Assembly (NCBI GenBank): GCA_019187225.1
Contig: JABAQQ010000013.1
Location: 186,001 to 250,000 of the forward strand
Reading direction: 5' to 3'
Source: Saprospiraceae bacterium
GTDB taxonomy: Bacteria; Bacteroidota; Bacteroidia; Chitinophagales; Saprospiraceae
Length of the DNA stretch: 64,000 nucleotides
The translations under genes were made by a program, and so were the position numbers. The notes below the pieces were generated by a model. It made no database searches. It was not told the origin of the DNA and saw only the letters and a program-made list of their open reading frames with translations. This document shows positions 46,038-54,429 of the stretch, one piece after another (position 1 is the first letter of the stretch; every line of letters starts with the position of its first letter).

Positions 46038-48086
46038 TCAAATATTCAATTTTTTCAACTCTTCGCGCAAATCCCGCAGCGTCATGCTCCGGTATTCCAG
46101 TTGCAGTTCGCCCGTTTTTCCGGCTTCCACATCGCGCGAAGCGAACTGCGGCACGCCGTTTTTCAATTTGATGGAGACAACCGACACTTTTTTGCCTTTC
46201 GGCAAACCATTGGCGGTGTAAATTCCCTGTCCATTGTCGTAGAGCGACAGGATACTGCTGATATCTTTACAAATCACATACATAGTGGCGGCTTCGTCCT
46301 CTTTTACAGCAAGTTGCACCTTTTCCGCAGGGTCTTTGTAGAACTTGTCGCAATTGATCCAGCCTAAGCGGGTGACGTCGGCGACATATGCGCTGAGATC
46401 GGCGGCCACTTCTTCGGTCGTCGAGGCATTGCTCATCCGTTTTTCCCGTATCTCCGCTTTCAGGCTGTCGGAAATGGCCGTGATCCCGCTGGATTTCATC
46501 AACCGGTCGGTGATACGATAGGTCGTATCGGCGCCACAGCTGACCTTGGCCCTGAGGTGCAGGTCGCTGTAGCCTGCGCTTTGAAGGACTTTGCTTCCGA
46601 CGTATTTATCATACAAGCCGCTTACCAGTCTTCCACTGCCATAGCCCTTCATCAAAGCCTCCCGCAATTCGGTATTGCGCAATCCGAGGGCGGCATTTTC
46701 CACTGCGAGTTCGAGGTTGCTGTAATATTCGTACCGATGGATATTCTTTCCGGCGCGCAGTATCGCTTTTTGCAGGCGAAGAGAGAAATCGTGTACTTCT
46801 TGTTCGCGTTCAAAAAGAATGATGCTGCGTATTCGGTTTTGCACTTCTATTTTCCAGTTATGCAGATTGGCATCGTAATTTGCCAGTGCGGACTTGTAAT
46901 TTTCCAGATTGGTCTGGTAGCGGTTGTAAAGTCTGGCGTAATTGATGGAATCGCGCTCGTAATTGTCCAGGACTTTCTGGTAGTGTTTCCTGGCCTTTTT
47001 GAGTTCTTTTTTACTCAATCTATTGGTCGCGGCGCCATAACCGCCGCCGCCGTACATCCGCTGCACGCTTTCCCAGGTCGGTTTTTTCGGCGCGCGCGGT
47101 TCGTAGGGCGCTACGGGTTTGCGTGGTTCCGGAGGCAGTTCGCCGGAAAACTTCGGCAGACTGGGTTCCGGGTAAACGGGAACTTTCAAAGCCATGATGC
47201 GGGCGCTCAATGCGGGATCAATGTCGAGTAGTACGCGGGGATTTCTGAGCTGTCTGCGAAACGTTTGTTGCGCCGGCTGCCAGTTGATACTGTTGTCGGC
47301 ATTCATCTGGCCGTAAAACAATTCCATGTCGGGGTCCATTTTTCCGGTGGGCAGGGCGACGGTAAGCGACGCGCCGGCTGCCAGGGCAAGCGGTTTGCCA
47401 TCGGCTTGTGCGCCGAGGCAGACCATACCGCCGGTTTGCAGCACCCTGCCGTCACTGGTAGTCGTCAGATTGTGCGAAACGAAGTCCGAAGGCGAAAATG
47501 CCTCCCGCACAACGAGTTCCACCGGGCCTGCAGGCGACGTACCGTCTTCAAAAACAAAACTGTTGGCCGGCACCACGATGATCGTGCCGTTGGCGGCGGT
47601 CACGGTTTGTTCTTCGTCCGCCTGGATGCGTATTGTCTGTTCGAATGGAGCGGTAAGGCGGTTTTGCAAAGCCGCGTAGTCGGAAAAGAAAAACGGCGTA
47701 ACGGCCACATCCACCCTGCGGTTCTTCCGGCGGTTGTCTTCGGTTGCGTTGTCGTATGCGAGGTTTTGCTCGCCCCAGCTGCGCACGGTTGTTTTTGTCA
47801 GCAACAAGCCTTTTTGGGTCAAATACTGCTGCACGGCATCAGCGCGATGGTTGGCCAGTCTTAAATTATATTCCTGTGTTCCCTGGTCGTCTGTCCAGGC
47901 TTCGATGGCGACGGCGTAGTCGGGCGCGGCGAGCAATTGCAAGGCCAGCGCGTCGAGCGACTGGCGGGCTTCGGAGGTAAGTTCGTATTGATCTGATTCA
48001 AAAAAAACGGAGGTGGTAACGGGGGATTGGGCAGGCAAAAGAGAGGCTGCCATCAAAAAATACGCGGCAAGGAGGATTTTTTGCAT
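46038..48086 (-). CDS. Large protein with an N-terminal OmpA-like domain
   Basis: 682 residues from MQKILLAAYFLMAASLLPAQ at 48086, a clear signal peptide. An OmpA-type peptidoglycan-binding domain follows at once (FFESDQYELTSEARQSLDAL, then NLRLANHRADAVQQYL and DNRRKNRRVDV), about residues 27-150. This is unusual because the domain is normally C-terminal. The remainder has a ZU5-like strand region (GTIIVVPANSFVFEDGTSPAG), a Pro-rich stretch, and long charged helices with many Tyr and Asn. Envelope structural role likely; exact function unknown. Confidence 0.82.
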   Translation of the reverse strand: MQKILLAAYFLMAASLLPAQSPVTTSVFFESDQYELTSEARQSLDALALQLLAAPDYAVAIEAWTDDQGTQEYNLRLANHRADAVQQYLTQKGLLLTKTTVRSWGEQNLAYDNATEDNRRKNRRVDVAVTPFFFSDYAALQNRLTAPFEQTIRIQADEEQTVTAANGTIIVVPANSFVFEDGTSPAGPVELVVREAFSPSDFVSHNLTTTSDGRVLQTGGMVCLGAQADGKPLALAAGASLTVALPTGKMDPDMELFYGQMNADNSINWQPAQQTFRRQLRNPRVLLDIDPALSARIMALKVPVYPEPSLPKFSGELPPEPRKPVAPYEPRAPKKPTWESVQRMYGGGGYGAATNRLSKKELKKARKHYQKVLDNYERDSINYARLYNRYQTNLENYKSALANYDANLHNWKIEVQNRIRSIILFEREQEVHDFSLRLQKAILRAGKNIHRYEYYSNLELAVENAALGLRNTELREALMKGYGSGRLVSGLYDKYVGSKVLQSAGYSDLHLRAKVSCGADTTYRITDRLMKSSGITAISDSLKAEIREKRMSNASTTEEVAADLSAYVADVTRLGWINCDKFYKDPAEKVQLAVKEDEAATMYVICKDISSILSLYDNGQGIYTANGLPKGKKVSVVSIKLKNGVPQFASRDVEAGKTGELQLEYRSMTLRDLREELKKLNI

Positions 48087-48416
48087 ACGGAGTGTTAGGT
48101 TGGTAAAAAGTTGGTGGAAACTGACATTTACAGCGTATGCTTTGGAGGAATATTGTATTTTGTATTTTTTTAATTGCTGACTCCTCCCGGAAACTTCATC
48201 AGAGCGTTGTAGCATCGGTTGAGTATACCCGGAGAATATTGACCCGATTCGTACCATTCGCGGCAGAGGGTTGTTATTTTAATGTGGTCGCCTTTGGAAG
48301 TATTTTTTAAAACACAGGAAAAGACCCGAATCCGCTGACAATAAATGGAAGAAAAAATGCACTTTTGCCGTTACAAATAAATATCCGCTCATTAAACGGG
48401 AAAACATACAGCACCG
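48087..48416. promoter_or_regulatory. Divergent intergenic region
   Basis: 330 bp between the OmpA-domain gene and the subtilase gene. CACTTTTG at 48360-48367 is a near-match to the -7 box for the plus-strand gene, 49 nt before its ATG. No array, RNA fold or second gene was found; the in-frame extension of the minus gene across it is not protein-like. Confidence 0.4.
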
Positions 48417-50438
48417 ATGGCAACAAAAAAAGTCAACAAAGCCACTTTCAACTACGGCGGCATACAGATCAGCCTGACCAAAAGCAAAACCAAGGGCGCC
48501 GTGCAATACGGTGTTAAAAAGAAAGCTGCCAAACGCGGCGCAGCAGCCCCGCCTGAGGAACTCGAAGGATTCGAGGTATTCAACGCCAAACGCAACCTCG
48601 ATCAGAAATTAGATGAAATGCGCGCCCGGCCGGATGTCTCCGTTGGCACCCATGTATGGCACGTGGGCGGCGAAGAAGACGTGCCGTTCATTCCTACGGG
48701 CAACCTGTACATCGAGTTCAAACCCGGCACTCCCGATGAAAAGCAGCGTGCACTCATGGACGAGCTCAACCTCAACGTTATCGAGGTAGTGCACGCAGAT
48801 GCTTACCGCGTCAGCGTCACGCCGGAATCGCCCAATCCGATCAAATGCGTGATGCTGTTGCAGAAAAAGAAAATTGTTCAGATTGCCGAACCGGAATTTC
48901 TGACCAAACCGGTACCGGGCGATTTTTCCCAACCTACCGGCCGGTTTATTGCCACGCAATGGCACTTAGAGAACACCGGAACGGCCATTCCCATCGTAGA
49001 CATCCCGAATGCGGTGTTCGGCACAGCGCATTTCAGACGCGGCGCCGATGCGAAAGTGAAAGAGGCGTGGGCGTATTTGGGTAGTCTTGGTTCCAAAAAC
49101 ATCAAGATTGCCGTGATTGACACGGGTTTTGCCACCGAACATCCGCAGTTGCGCGGCGACGGCACCAAGATCCGCAACGCGTTCAACGCTGCCAACCGCA
49201 GCAGCGACGCTTCGCCCTGGTACCAGGCTGCCGACGGGAGTTGGGGTGTGTTCAGCCACGGTACGTCCTGTGCTGCCGTAGCCGCCGGCGCCTGGGATGC
49301 CCAGGGCATTCTCGGCGCTGCGCCCAATTCCAAAATCATCCCTATCAAACTCGATATCCTCAGTGATGAGGCGATCAGGAATGCGTTCGAGCACGCATTG
49401 CTCAACGGCGCCGACATCATTTCCTGCAGCCTCGGTTTCCCAAAGCCGGTGCCGCTTTCCACTTATGTATCCAACTACCTCACCAAAGTCGCCCGTGAAG
49501 GACGGGGTGGTAAAGGATTGCCGATGTTTTTCGCCGCCGGCAACGCCAACCCCGCCTCCAACAACATGCCCCGGCAGATCAGCGACTTTTCCACCCATCC
49601 CGAAGCCATCTGCGTCACGGCATCCAACAGCCTCGACGAACATTCGGACTACGCTTTCTACGGCGCCAACGCTTTTATTTGCGCCCCTACCAACGGCAAC
49701 GACGGCGTAGGTATCACTACCGCCACCGTAGATGTGGATCAAAATGGCCGGATGGTGCTGGGATATACCAGCGGCTTTGGCGGCACATCCAGTTCAACGC
49801 CGCTCGCGGCAGGTATTTGCGCTCTCATGCTCACGGCCAACCCAAACCTGACCCTGAGCCAGATTAAAAGCATCTTCCGGCAAACCACCGATAAGATCGG
49901 CAGCGGCTACAACGCCAACGGCCACTCGCCCTACCTCGGCTATGGCCGTATCAATGCCTTGAAAGCTGTGAAAATGGCAGCCGGCGGCAGCGTCGCCACA
50001 CCCTCCACCCCGGCCACCGGCACCCCATCGGTACCGGTACCACCTGCCACAGCCGCCCAACGTGGCAAGGTGATCTCCAAATTTCTCAATGTGCGCTCGG
50101 GCCCCGGGACCTCTAATCCCAAGGTAGACGAGTTGAAACAGGGCGAAATTGTGAATCTCTTTGAAAAAAAATCAGGTTGGTGGCGCATCGGCCAGGGACA
50201 ATTCGTCAGTGCCGACTTTATCCAGGTACTCGCCACCAACAATGCGCCGGTAAGCGCGCGCAAAGGCAAAGTCACGTCTTCTTTCCTTAATGTGCGTTCC
50301 GAACCGGGCACGAACAACCCGAAGGTCGGGGAACTGAAAAAAGGCGCCGTCGTCACCATTTACGAGACAAGCAGCAACGGATGGCACCGGATCGGGACGG
50401 GGAAATGGGTGATCGGGAGTAATGTGCAGGAGGTCTGA
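48417..50438 (+). CDS. S8-family peptidase with two C-terminal SH3 domains, no signal peptide
   Basis: 673 residues. The triad is intact: Asp235 in VIDTGFATEHP, His281 in SHGTSCAAVA, Ser458 in GTSSSTPLAAG; the oxyanion Asn lies in FFAAGNANP. After a Pro/Thr linker come two bacterial SH3-like domains (SKFLNVRSGPGTSNPKVDEL and SSFLNVRSEPGTNNPKVGEL) at about 550-610 and 615-673. The N-terminus MATKKVNKATFNYGGIQISL is basic, not a signal sequence, so it stays in the cytosol or leaves by a non-classical route. Confidence 0.9.
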   Translation: MATKKVNKATFNYGGIQISLTKSKTKGAVQYGVKKKAAKRGAAAPPEELEGFEVFNAKRNLDQKLDEMRARPDVSVGTHVWHVGGEEDVPFIPTGNLYIEFKPGTPDEKQRALMDELNLNVIEVVHADAYRVSVTPESPNPIKCVMLLQKKKIVQIAEPEFLTKPVPGDFSQPTGRFIATQWHLENTGTAIPIVDIPNAVFGTAHFRRGADAKVKEAWAYLGSLGSKNIKIAVIDTGFATEHPQLRGDGTKIRNAFNAANRSSDASPWYQAADGSWGVFSHGTSCAAVAAGAWDAQGILGAAPNSKIIPIKLDILSDEAIRNAFEHALLNGADIISCSLGFPKPVPLSTYVSNYLTKVAREGRGGKGLPMFFAAGNANPASNNMPRQISDFSTHPEAICVTASNSLDEHSDYAFYGANAFICAPTNGNDGVGITTATVDVDQNGRMVLGYTSGFGGTSSSTPLAAGICALMLTANPNLTLSQIKSIFRQTTDKIGSGYNANGHSPYLGYGRINALKAVKMAAGGSVATPSTPATGTPSVPVPPATAAQRGKVISKFLNVRSGPGTSNPKVDELKQGEIVNLFEKKSGWWRIGQGQFVSADFIQVLATNNAPVSARKGKVTSSFLNVRSEPGTNNPKVGELKKGAVVTIYETSSNGWHRIGTGKWVIGSNVQEV

Positions 50439-50443
50439 GTAAC

Positions 50444-50478
50444 CGGACATTGGATTTTAGACATTTGACATTAGACTA
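50444..50478. repeat. GACATT / GTTGGAC-type heptad remnant
   Basis: Degenerate units GACATTG, GATTTTA, GACATTT, GACATTA, GACT follow the subtilase stop directly. Related to the arrays around icd. Confidence 0.55.
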
Positions 50479-50563
50479 AATGATCGGTGGTCAGAGCATG
50501 GTAGTTGTTTAATATTCAATGTCAATTTCTTTTGCCCGCATACTTAAAGACTCAAAATTCGCA

Positions 50564-50911
50564 ATGCCAGACTACCACACGCTCCTCTCCGGTGGCGACC
50601 TCCGATCCATCGGCAATAGTGATCTTGTAGTGGCGAATGTCCGCAACCCGCATGATTTTGACGAGCTTTTTGAATACCTGTTTCAACCCGACCGGCTCAT
50701 CGTCATGCGCACCGCCGACGCCATCGAAAAGATCACTGTGCACCGCCCGGAATACCTGAAAAAACACCGTCAGTCGAAAGCTTCCCACCCCTCCCCCAAC
50801 TCCTTTGCCGGGCTCCAGAACAATTTTTCATACTCGACCACCCGGTCATTTTCCACCTTCACCCCTTCATTTTCCAGCAATTCCTGCATCATGGTGGGTG
50901 TTGGGAAATGA
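50564..50911 (+). pseudogene. Truncated gene, 5' fragment of a HEAT-like protein
   Basis: From MPDYHTLLSGGDLRSIGNSD at 50564 about 68 residues look genuine (next DFDELFEYLFQPDRLIVMRT, then ADAIEKITVHRPEYLKKH). This resembles, from memory, the N-terminus of a small HEAT-repeat-like family of Bacteroidota. Beyond about 50769 the frame runs antisense through the 3' end of the alkyltransferase gene, giving Ser/Phe/Thr-rich nonsense to the stop at 50911. I read it as a gene whose 3' half was deleted when the two genes were joined. Confidence 0.5.
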
Positions 50912-51123
50912 TGCCGCCCGCTCAGTTCGCCCTTGCGGTTGACCACGCGGTGGGCCGGCACGCCGTCGCCGGGTTTGCAATTGTTGAGCGCCCAGCCTGC
51001 CATGCGCGAAGCGCCGAGTGCCAGAAAATCAGCGATGGCGCCGTAGTTGGTCACCCGCCCGCGCGGCACTTGCCGGACGACGGCGTACACGAGGTCGAAG
51101 TAAGAGGGAATTTCTTTGTTCAT
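50770..51123 (-). CDS. Alkyltransferase-like protein (MGMT fold, no active-site Cys)
   Basis: 117 residues from MNKEIPSYFDLVYAVVRQVP at 51123. The DNA-binding fold of O6-alkylguanine transferases is intact: VPRGRVTNYGAIADFLA, then GWALNNC, then the active-site block. This reads VPAHRVVNRKG where true transferases have PCHRV. With Ala in place of Cys it cannot accept alkyl groups. Such ATL proteins bind alkylated DNA and hand it to nucleotide excision repair. Its 3' end overlaps a truncated gene on the other strand. Confidence 0.92.
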   Translation of the reverse strand: MNKEIPSYFDLVYAVVRQVPRGRVTNYGAIADFLALGASRMAGWALNNCKPGDGVPAHRVVNRKGELSGRHHFPTPTMMQELLENEGVKVENDRVVEYEKLFWSPAKELGEGWEAFD

Positions 51124-51193
51124 AAATAAACCTCTGTGATCCGGGAATATTGGAAGCAAATTGCTTTTTGGCGATGCCGGATTTAATCCTGTA

Positions 51194-51273
51194 AATGAAT
51201 TAACGGGAGAGGGTTGTTGAAAAAATTTTTTCTCAAAAAAATTTTTTCAACAACCCTCTCCCGTTAATTCATT
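51194..51273 (-). terminator. 38-bp perfect inverted repeat with 4-nt loop
   Basis: Arms 51194-51231 and 51236-51273 are exactly complementary, with loop CTCA. Both contain an A6T6 block at the inner end and AACGGGAGAGGG outside. It begins 10 nt past the stop codon of the ABC permease gene and would make a very strong hairpin in its message; it also sits upstream of the ATL gene. Confidence 0.8.
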
Positions 51274-51283
51274 CCCCTCAAAC

Positions 51284-52522
51284 CTACTCATACCGCAACG
51301 ATTCTATCGGATCGAGCCGCGCTGCCTTCATCGCCGGGTAAAAACCCGATACCACGCCCACGATCATACACAGTGCGAAACCGAGAAACATCCATCCCCA
51401 GGGAATGAGGAATGAGCCGCCAAGCAGCGGCGTTACGATGTTGCCGACCAGAATACCGAGGAAAATACCGACGAGACCGCCGATCTGGCAGATTACGATG
51501 GCCTCGGTCAGGAACTGGGCCAGGATGCTGCGGCGGGTGGCGCCGAGCGCCTTGTAAATGCCAATTTCGCGGGTGCGCTCGGTCACGCTCACGAGCATGA
51601 TGTTCATCAGGCCGATGGCCGCACCGAGCAGGGTCATCAGACCGATGGCGATGGTGGCTAAGCGCAGGTTGGTCGTGTTTTCCTTCAGGATGGACACCAG
51701 GCTGTCGCTGGCGAATATTTCAAAATCTTCGTCTTCGCCGGGACGCAACCCGCGGATCTGGCGGAAAAGGCCGGTGGCTTCCGATTGAGCAGCGTCCATG
51801 TCGGTGGCGTTGTTTACCGCAACGATGAGGTCGTAATCGGTCTGATTCGTGCCGTACAACGCCTTTACGCTTACAACAGGCGCATAAACAGCGCGATCCT
51901 GCCGGTTGCCCATCGAAGAACCCTTTTCTTTCAGCACGCCGATTACCCGGAAACGGTTGTTGCCGACGATTATGATCTGGTCGAGCGCTCTTTCGGGTTT
52001 TTCGTCAAAGAGCTTCTTGGCGATGTCCTGTCCGATAACCGCTTTGGCTTGTCCATCCTCCACTTCCATTTGGGAAAAGCCGCGCCCGAATTCGATATCC
52101 ATGCCTTTCACGGTAAAATAGTTTTCGTCTACTCCGACGAAGCCTACATTGGGATTCGTTTTTTCGTCCATGTATTTTGCGGAGGCCAGGCTCGTCGCCC
52201 AAAAGGAAACCGATACTTTTGCGGGAAAATTGAAGCGCTCCTTGAATTCCATCGCGTCTTTGTAATGGATGGCATCTCCCGCTTTCTGACGACGGCCATG
52301 CTGACTGCTCTTCACCTCAGCCCACTTCCGCTGAATGGTGAACGAATTGGCGCCCAGACCCGAAAAGTTGTCGTTGAGCGAAAACGCAATGGCGTCAATA
52401 GCCGTGAGGATGCCTACCAGCGCCATGATACCGAACGCAATGATGAGCAACGTAAGCACCGCCCGCAAAATATTGGCGCGAATGCTCTGGAAGGCCATGC
52501 TGAGTATTTCCGAAAAAGGCAT
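51284..52522 (-). CDS. ABC transporter permease, MacB/FtsX type
   Basis: 412 residues. An N-terminal membrane helix follows EILSMAFQSIRANILRAVLT; a large extracytoplasmic MacB-like domain spans about 45-270; three more helices form the FtsX domain (LLGAAIGLMNIMLVSVTERTREIGIYKALGAT marks the start, quoted here as key part GIYKALGAT). It ends DPIESLRYE as in most members. Works with an ABC ATPase that is not in the window, exporting peptides, lipids or drugs, or transmitting mechanical force. Substrate unknown. Confidence 0.93.
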   Translation of the reverse strand: MPFSEILSMAFQSIRANILRAVLTLLIIAFGIMALVGILTAIDAIAFSLNDNFSGLGANSFTIQRKWAEVKSSQHGRRQKAGDAIHYKDAMEFKERFNFPAKVSVSFWATSLASAKYMDEKTNPNVGFVGVDENYFTVKGMDIEFGRGFSQMEVEDGQAKAVIGQDIAKKLFDEKPERALDQIIIVGNNRFRVIGVLKEKGSSMGNRQDRAVYAPVVSVKALYGTNQTDYDLIVAVNNATDMDAAQSEATGLFRQIRGLRPGEDEDFEIFASDSLVSILKENTTNLRLATIAIGLMTLLGAAIGLMNIMLVSVTERTREIGIYKALGATRRSILAQFLTEAIVICQIGGLVGIFLGILVGNIVTPLLGGSFLIPWGWMFLGFALCMIVGVVSGFYPAMKAARLDPIESLRYE

Positions 52523-52528
52523 TTTTCA

Positions 52529-52563
52529 ATTGCGGATTGTTGATTGCGGATTGCGGATTGCGG
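52529..52563. repeat. ATTGCGG heptad array, five copies
   Basis: ATTGCGG, ATTGTTG, then three perfect ATTGCGG. It stands 6 nt upstream of the ABC permease start codon on the minus strand. Confidence 0.9.
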
Positions 52564-52695
52564 AATTTGAGTAAAGTTTCCGGAAAGGTGGCAACTTTTT
52601 GAACGGCGGATTGCGTAAAATAGAGACAACGTTTTTAATATTCGATAAAAAGCCCGGTTTTCAACGTTAAAAATAGTAAAGCAGGGTTTGAAAAT

Positions 52696-52766
52696 CGTTT
52701 GAAATGGTGTGAAATGATTATTCGGGTAGTTGCATTTGTTGTGACGATTTCAAACCATTTCAAACG
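52696..52766. repeat. Inverted repeat with CGTTTGAAATGG arms
   Basis: CGTTTGAAATGG plus TGAAAT (52696-52715) face ATTTCA plus CCATTTCAAACG (52747-52766), 18 of 20 bases pairing, loop 31 nt. It occupies the leader before pgeF, ending 17 nt before its ATG. Confidence 0.75.
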
Positions 52767-52783
52767 AAGACTTAACGCCAACC

Positions 52784-53530
52784 ATGTATCGCCAACCATC
52801 CATCTTCAGGCGCTTTCCCCGCCTCGTCGCCGCCGAAAGCACCCGGCACGGCGGTGTCAGTCCGGCTCCCTACGATTCGCTTAATCTGGGAAAAAACACC
52901 GGCGACGACCCTGCAAACGTTGCTGAAAACCGCCGCCGGTTTTGCGCCGCACTGGGTTTTTCCACCGAACAGATGGCATGGTCCATGCAGGTGCATGCCG
53001 ACCAGGTACTGCTGGTGACCGAAGCGGGCGGCGCGGAGGGATACGATGCGCTGATCACCGGCCAGCCCGGCATCCTGTTGGCCGTTTCGGTAGCGGACTG
53101 TACCCCGGTTTTAATATTCGATTCGAAGAACGAGGCCGTGGGCGCCGTCCATGCCGGATGGCCAGGTACTGCAGCGCGTCTGGTAGAAAAAACCTTGCAA
53201 CGCATGGCCGAGGCGTTTGGAACGGAAGGACGGGACTGCTACACTTATGTCGGCACCTGCATTGACGAATGTTCATTCGAGGTGGGCGAAGAGGTCGCCT
53301 TCAGGTTCGATACCGCCTTCAAGTGGTACGATGCCACCCGCGGCAAGTTCATGGTGGATTTAAAAAAAGCCAATACCGCCCAATTGCAGGCTTTCGGCAT
53401 TCCTGATGATCAGATCGAAATCTCGCCTTACTCTACCGTCCTGGACAATGTTGATTATTTTTCCCACCGCAAAGAAAAGGGCACGACGGGAAGGATGCTG
53501 GCAGTGATTGGATTGCGGATTGCGGATTGA
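52784..53530 (+). CDS. pgeF: Peptidoglycan editing factor / multicopper-like PgeF (YfiH family)
   Basis: 248 residues. Family landmarks are RHGGVSPAPYDSLNLG, the HADQV segment, SVADCTPVLIFD with the catalytic Cys, and AVHAGWPGT with the catalytic His. Members hydrolyse wrongly incorporated serine-containing muropeptide precursors, and some oxidise polyphenols or act as purine nucleoside enzymes. Cytosolic, no signal. The C-terminus IGLRIAD and stop are translated from a GGATTGC array, so the natural end may have been replaced. Confidence 0.92.
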   Translation: MYRQPSIFRRFPRLVAAESTRHGGVSPAPYDSLNLGKNTGDDPANVAENRRRFCAALGFSTEQMAWSMQVHADQVLLVTEAGGAEGYDALITGQPGILLAVSVADCTPVLIFDSKNEAVGAVHAGWPGTAARLVEKTLQRMAEAFGTEGRDCYTYVGTCIDECSFEVGEEVAFRFDTAFKWYDATRGKFMVDLKKANTAQLQAFGIPDDQIEISPYSTVLDNVDYFSHRKEKGTTGRMLAVIGLRIAD

Positions 53531-53537
53531 GGATTGC
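53510..53537. repeat. GGATTGC heptad array, four copies
   Basis: GGATTGC, GGATTGC, GGATTGA, GGATTGC. The pgeF stop TGA (53528-53530) is in the third copy. The array fills the gap to the convergent gene end at 53543. Confidence 0.9.
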
Positions 53538-53542
53538 GGATT

Positions 53543-53893
53543 TCAGCGGCCTTTCCAAAGCAGAAATACGCAACCGAGTGCAGCGACGACCAGCCCCAGA
53601 AATTCCCGCGTGAGTTCGATCCAGGGTTGTTCGGCTTTCATGCTTTCGACAATGGAAGGTTCGCCCATACGGATCCAATCTATAAAATCCGGAAAAAGCG
53701 TTGCTGCCCATACGACAGCTGCTGCCAGCCAAAGCCATACTGCCGCCCGGTATAACTTGCCTGTGGCTGCCATGCCGAAATGAATTGCCACGCCGCCATA
53801 AAGCAATATCCATCGTATCGGGTCGGGGTCGTTGTACTGCACAAGTGCGAAAAGGGCAAAGACGATCGCGAGGATCCAAAAAGTGATTTTCAT
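53543..53893 (-). CDS. TMEM220-family membrane protein
   Basis: 116 residues from MKITFWILAIVFALFALVQY at 53893, with four hydrophobic segments. The NDPDPIRWILLYGGVA motif right after the first helix is typical of the TMEM220 family, small membrane proteins of unknown function. Convergent with pgeF, divergent from smpB. Confidence 0.85.
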   Translation of the reverse strand: MKITFWILAIVFALFALVQYNDPDPIRWILLYGGVAIHFGMAATGKLYRAAVWLWLAAAVVWAATLFPDFIDWIRMGEPSIVESMKAEQPWIELTREFLGLVVAALGCVFLLWKGR

Positions 53894-53952
53894 GTACGCG
53901 ATTTTACCCGGCAAGGTAGTTAAAAATCGTACCTTTACCGGCTTTTTCAGAT

Positions 53953-54429
53953 ATGGCCAAAGAAAAGAAGAAACAAAAAGTCGAAATCGTCAATCGAAAA
54001 GCCTCGTACGAATATCACTTCGTGCAGGAATACGATGCGGGCATCATGCTGACGGGTTCGGAGATAAAAAGCATCCGCAACGGCAATGCCAACCTGACGG
54101 ATGCCTATTGCATTTTTGAAAACGGCGAACTCTGGGTCCGCAACCTCTATATCGCTGAATACGAATACGGTACCGACAGCAACCACTTGCCCCGCCGCAA
54201 CCGCAAATTGTTGTTGCGCCGTCCCGAACTCCGCAAACTCGAACGCGGCACCAAAGAAAAAGGTGCAACGATCATCCCCTATAAACTCTTTATCAACGAC
54301 CGGGGCTTCGCCAAGGTGACCATCGTATTGGCACGCGGGAAAAAAGCCTACGACAAACGCGAAACCATCAAAGAACGCGAAGACAAGCGCACGCTCGACC
54401 GCATCAACAAAGCATACAAAGTACGGTAA
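53953..54429 (+). CDS. smpB: SsrA-binding protein
   Basis: 158 residues. Binds tmRNA and delivers it to stalled ribosomes in trans-translation. Family motifs: NRKASYEYHFVQEYDAGIML, LTGSEIKSIRNGNANLTDAY and a basic disordered tail (KREDKRTLDRINKAYKVR-like) that enters the mRNA channel. A -7-like box TACCTTTA at 53930 precedes it. The next gene starts at the base after its stop codon. Confidence 0.97.
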   Translation: MAKEKKKQKVEIVNRKASYEYHFVQEYDAGIMLTGSEIKSIRNGNANLTDAYCIFENGELWVRNLYIAEYEYGTDSNHLPRRNRKLLLRRPELRKLERGTKEKGATIIPYKLFINDRGFAKVTIVLARGKKAYDKRETIKEREDKRTLDRINKAYKVR

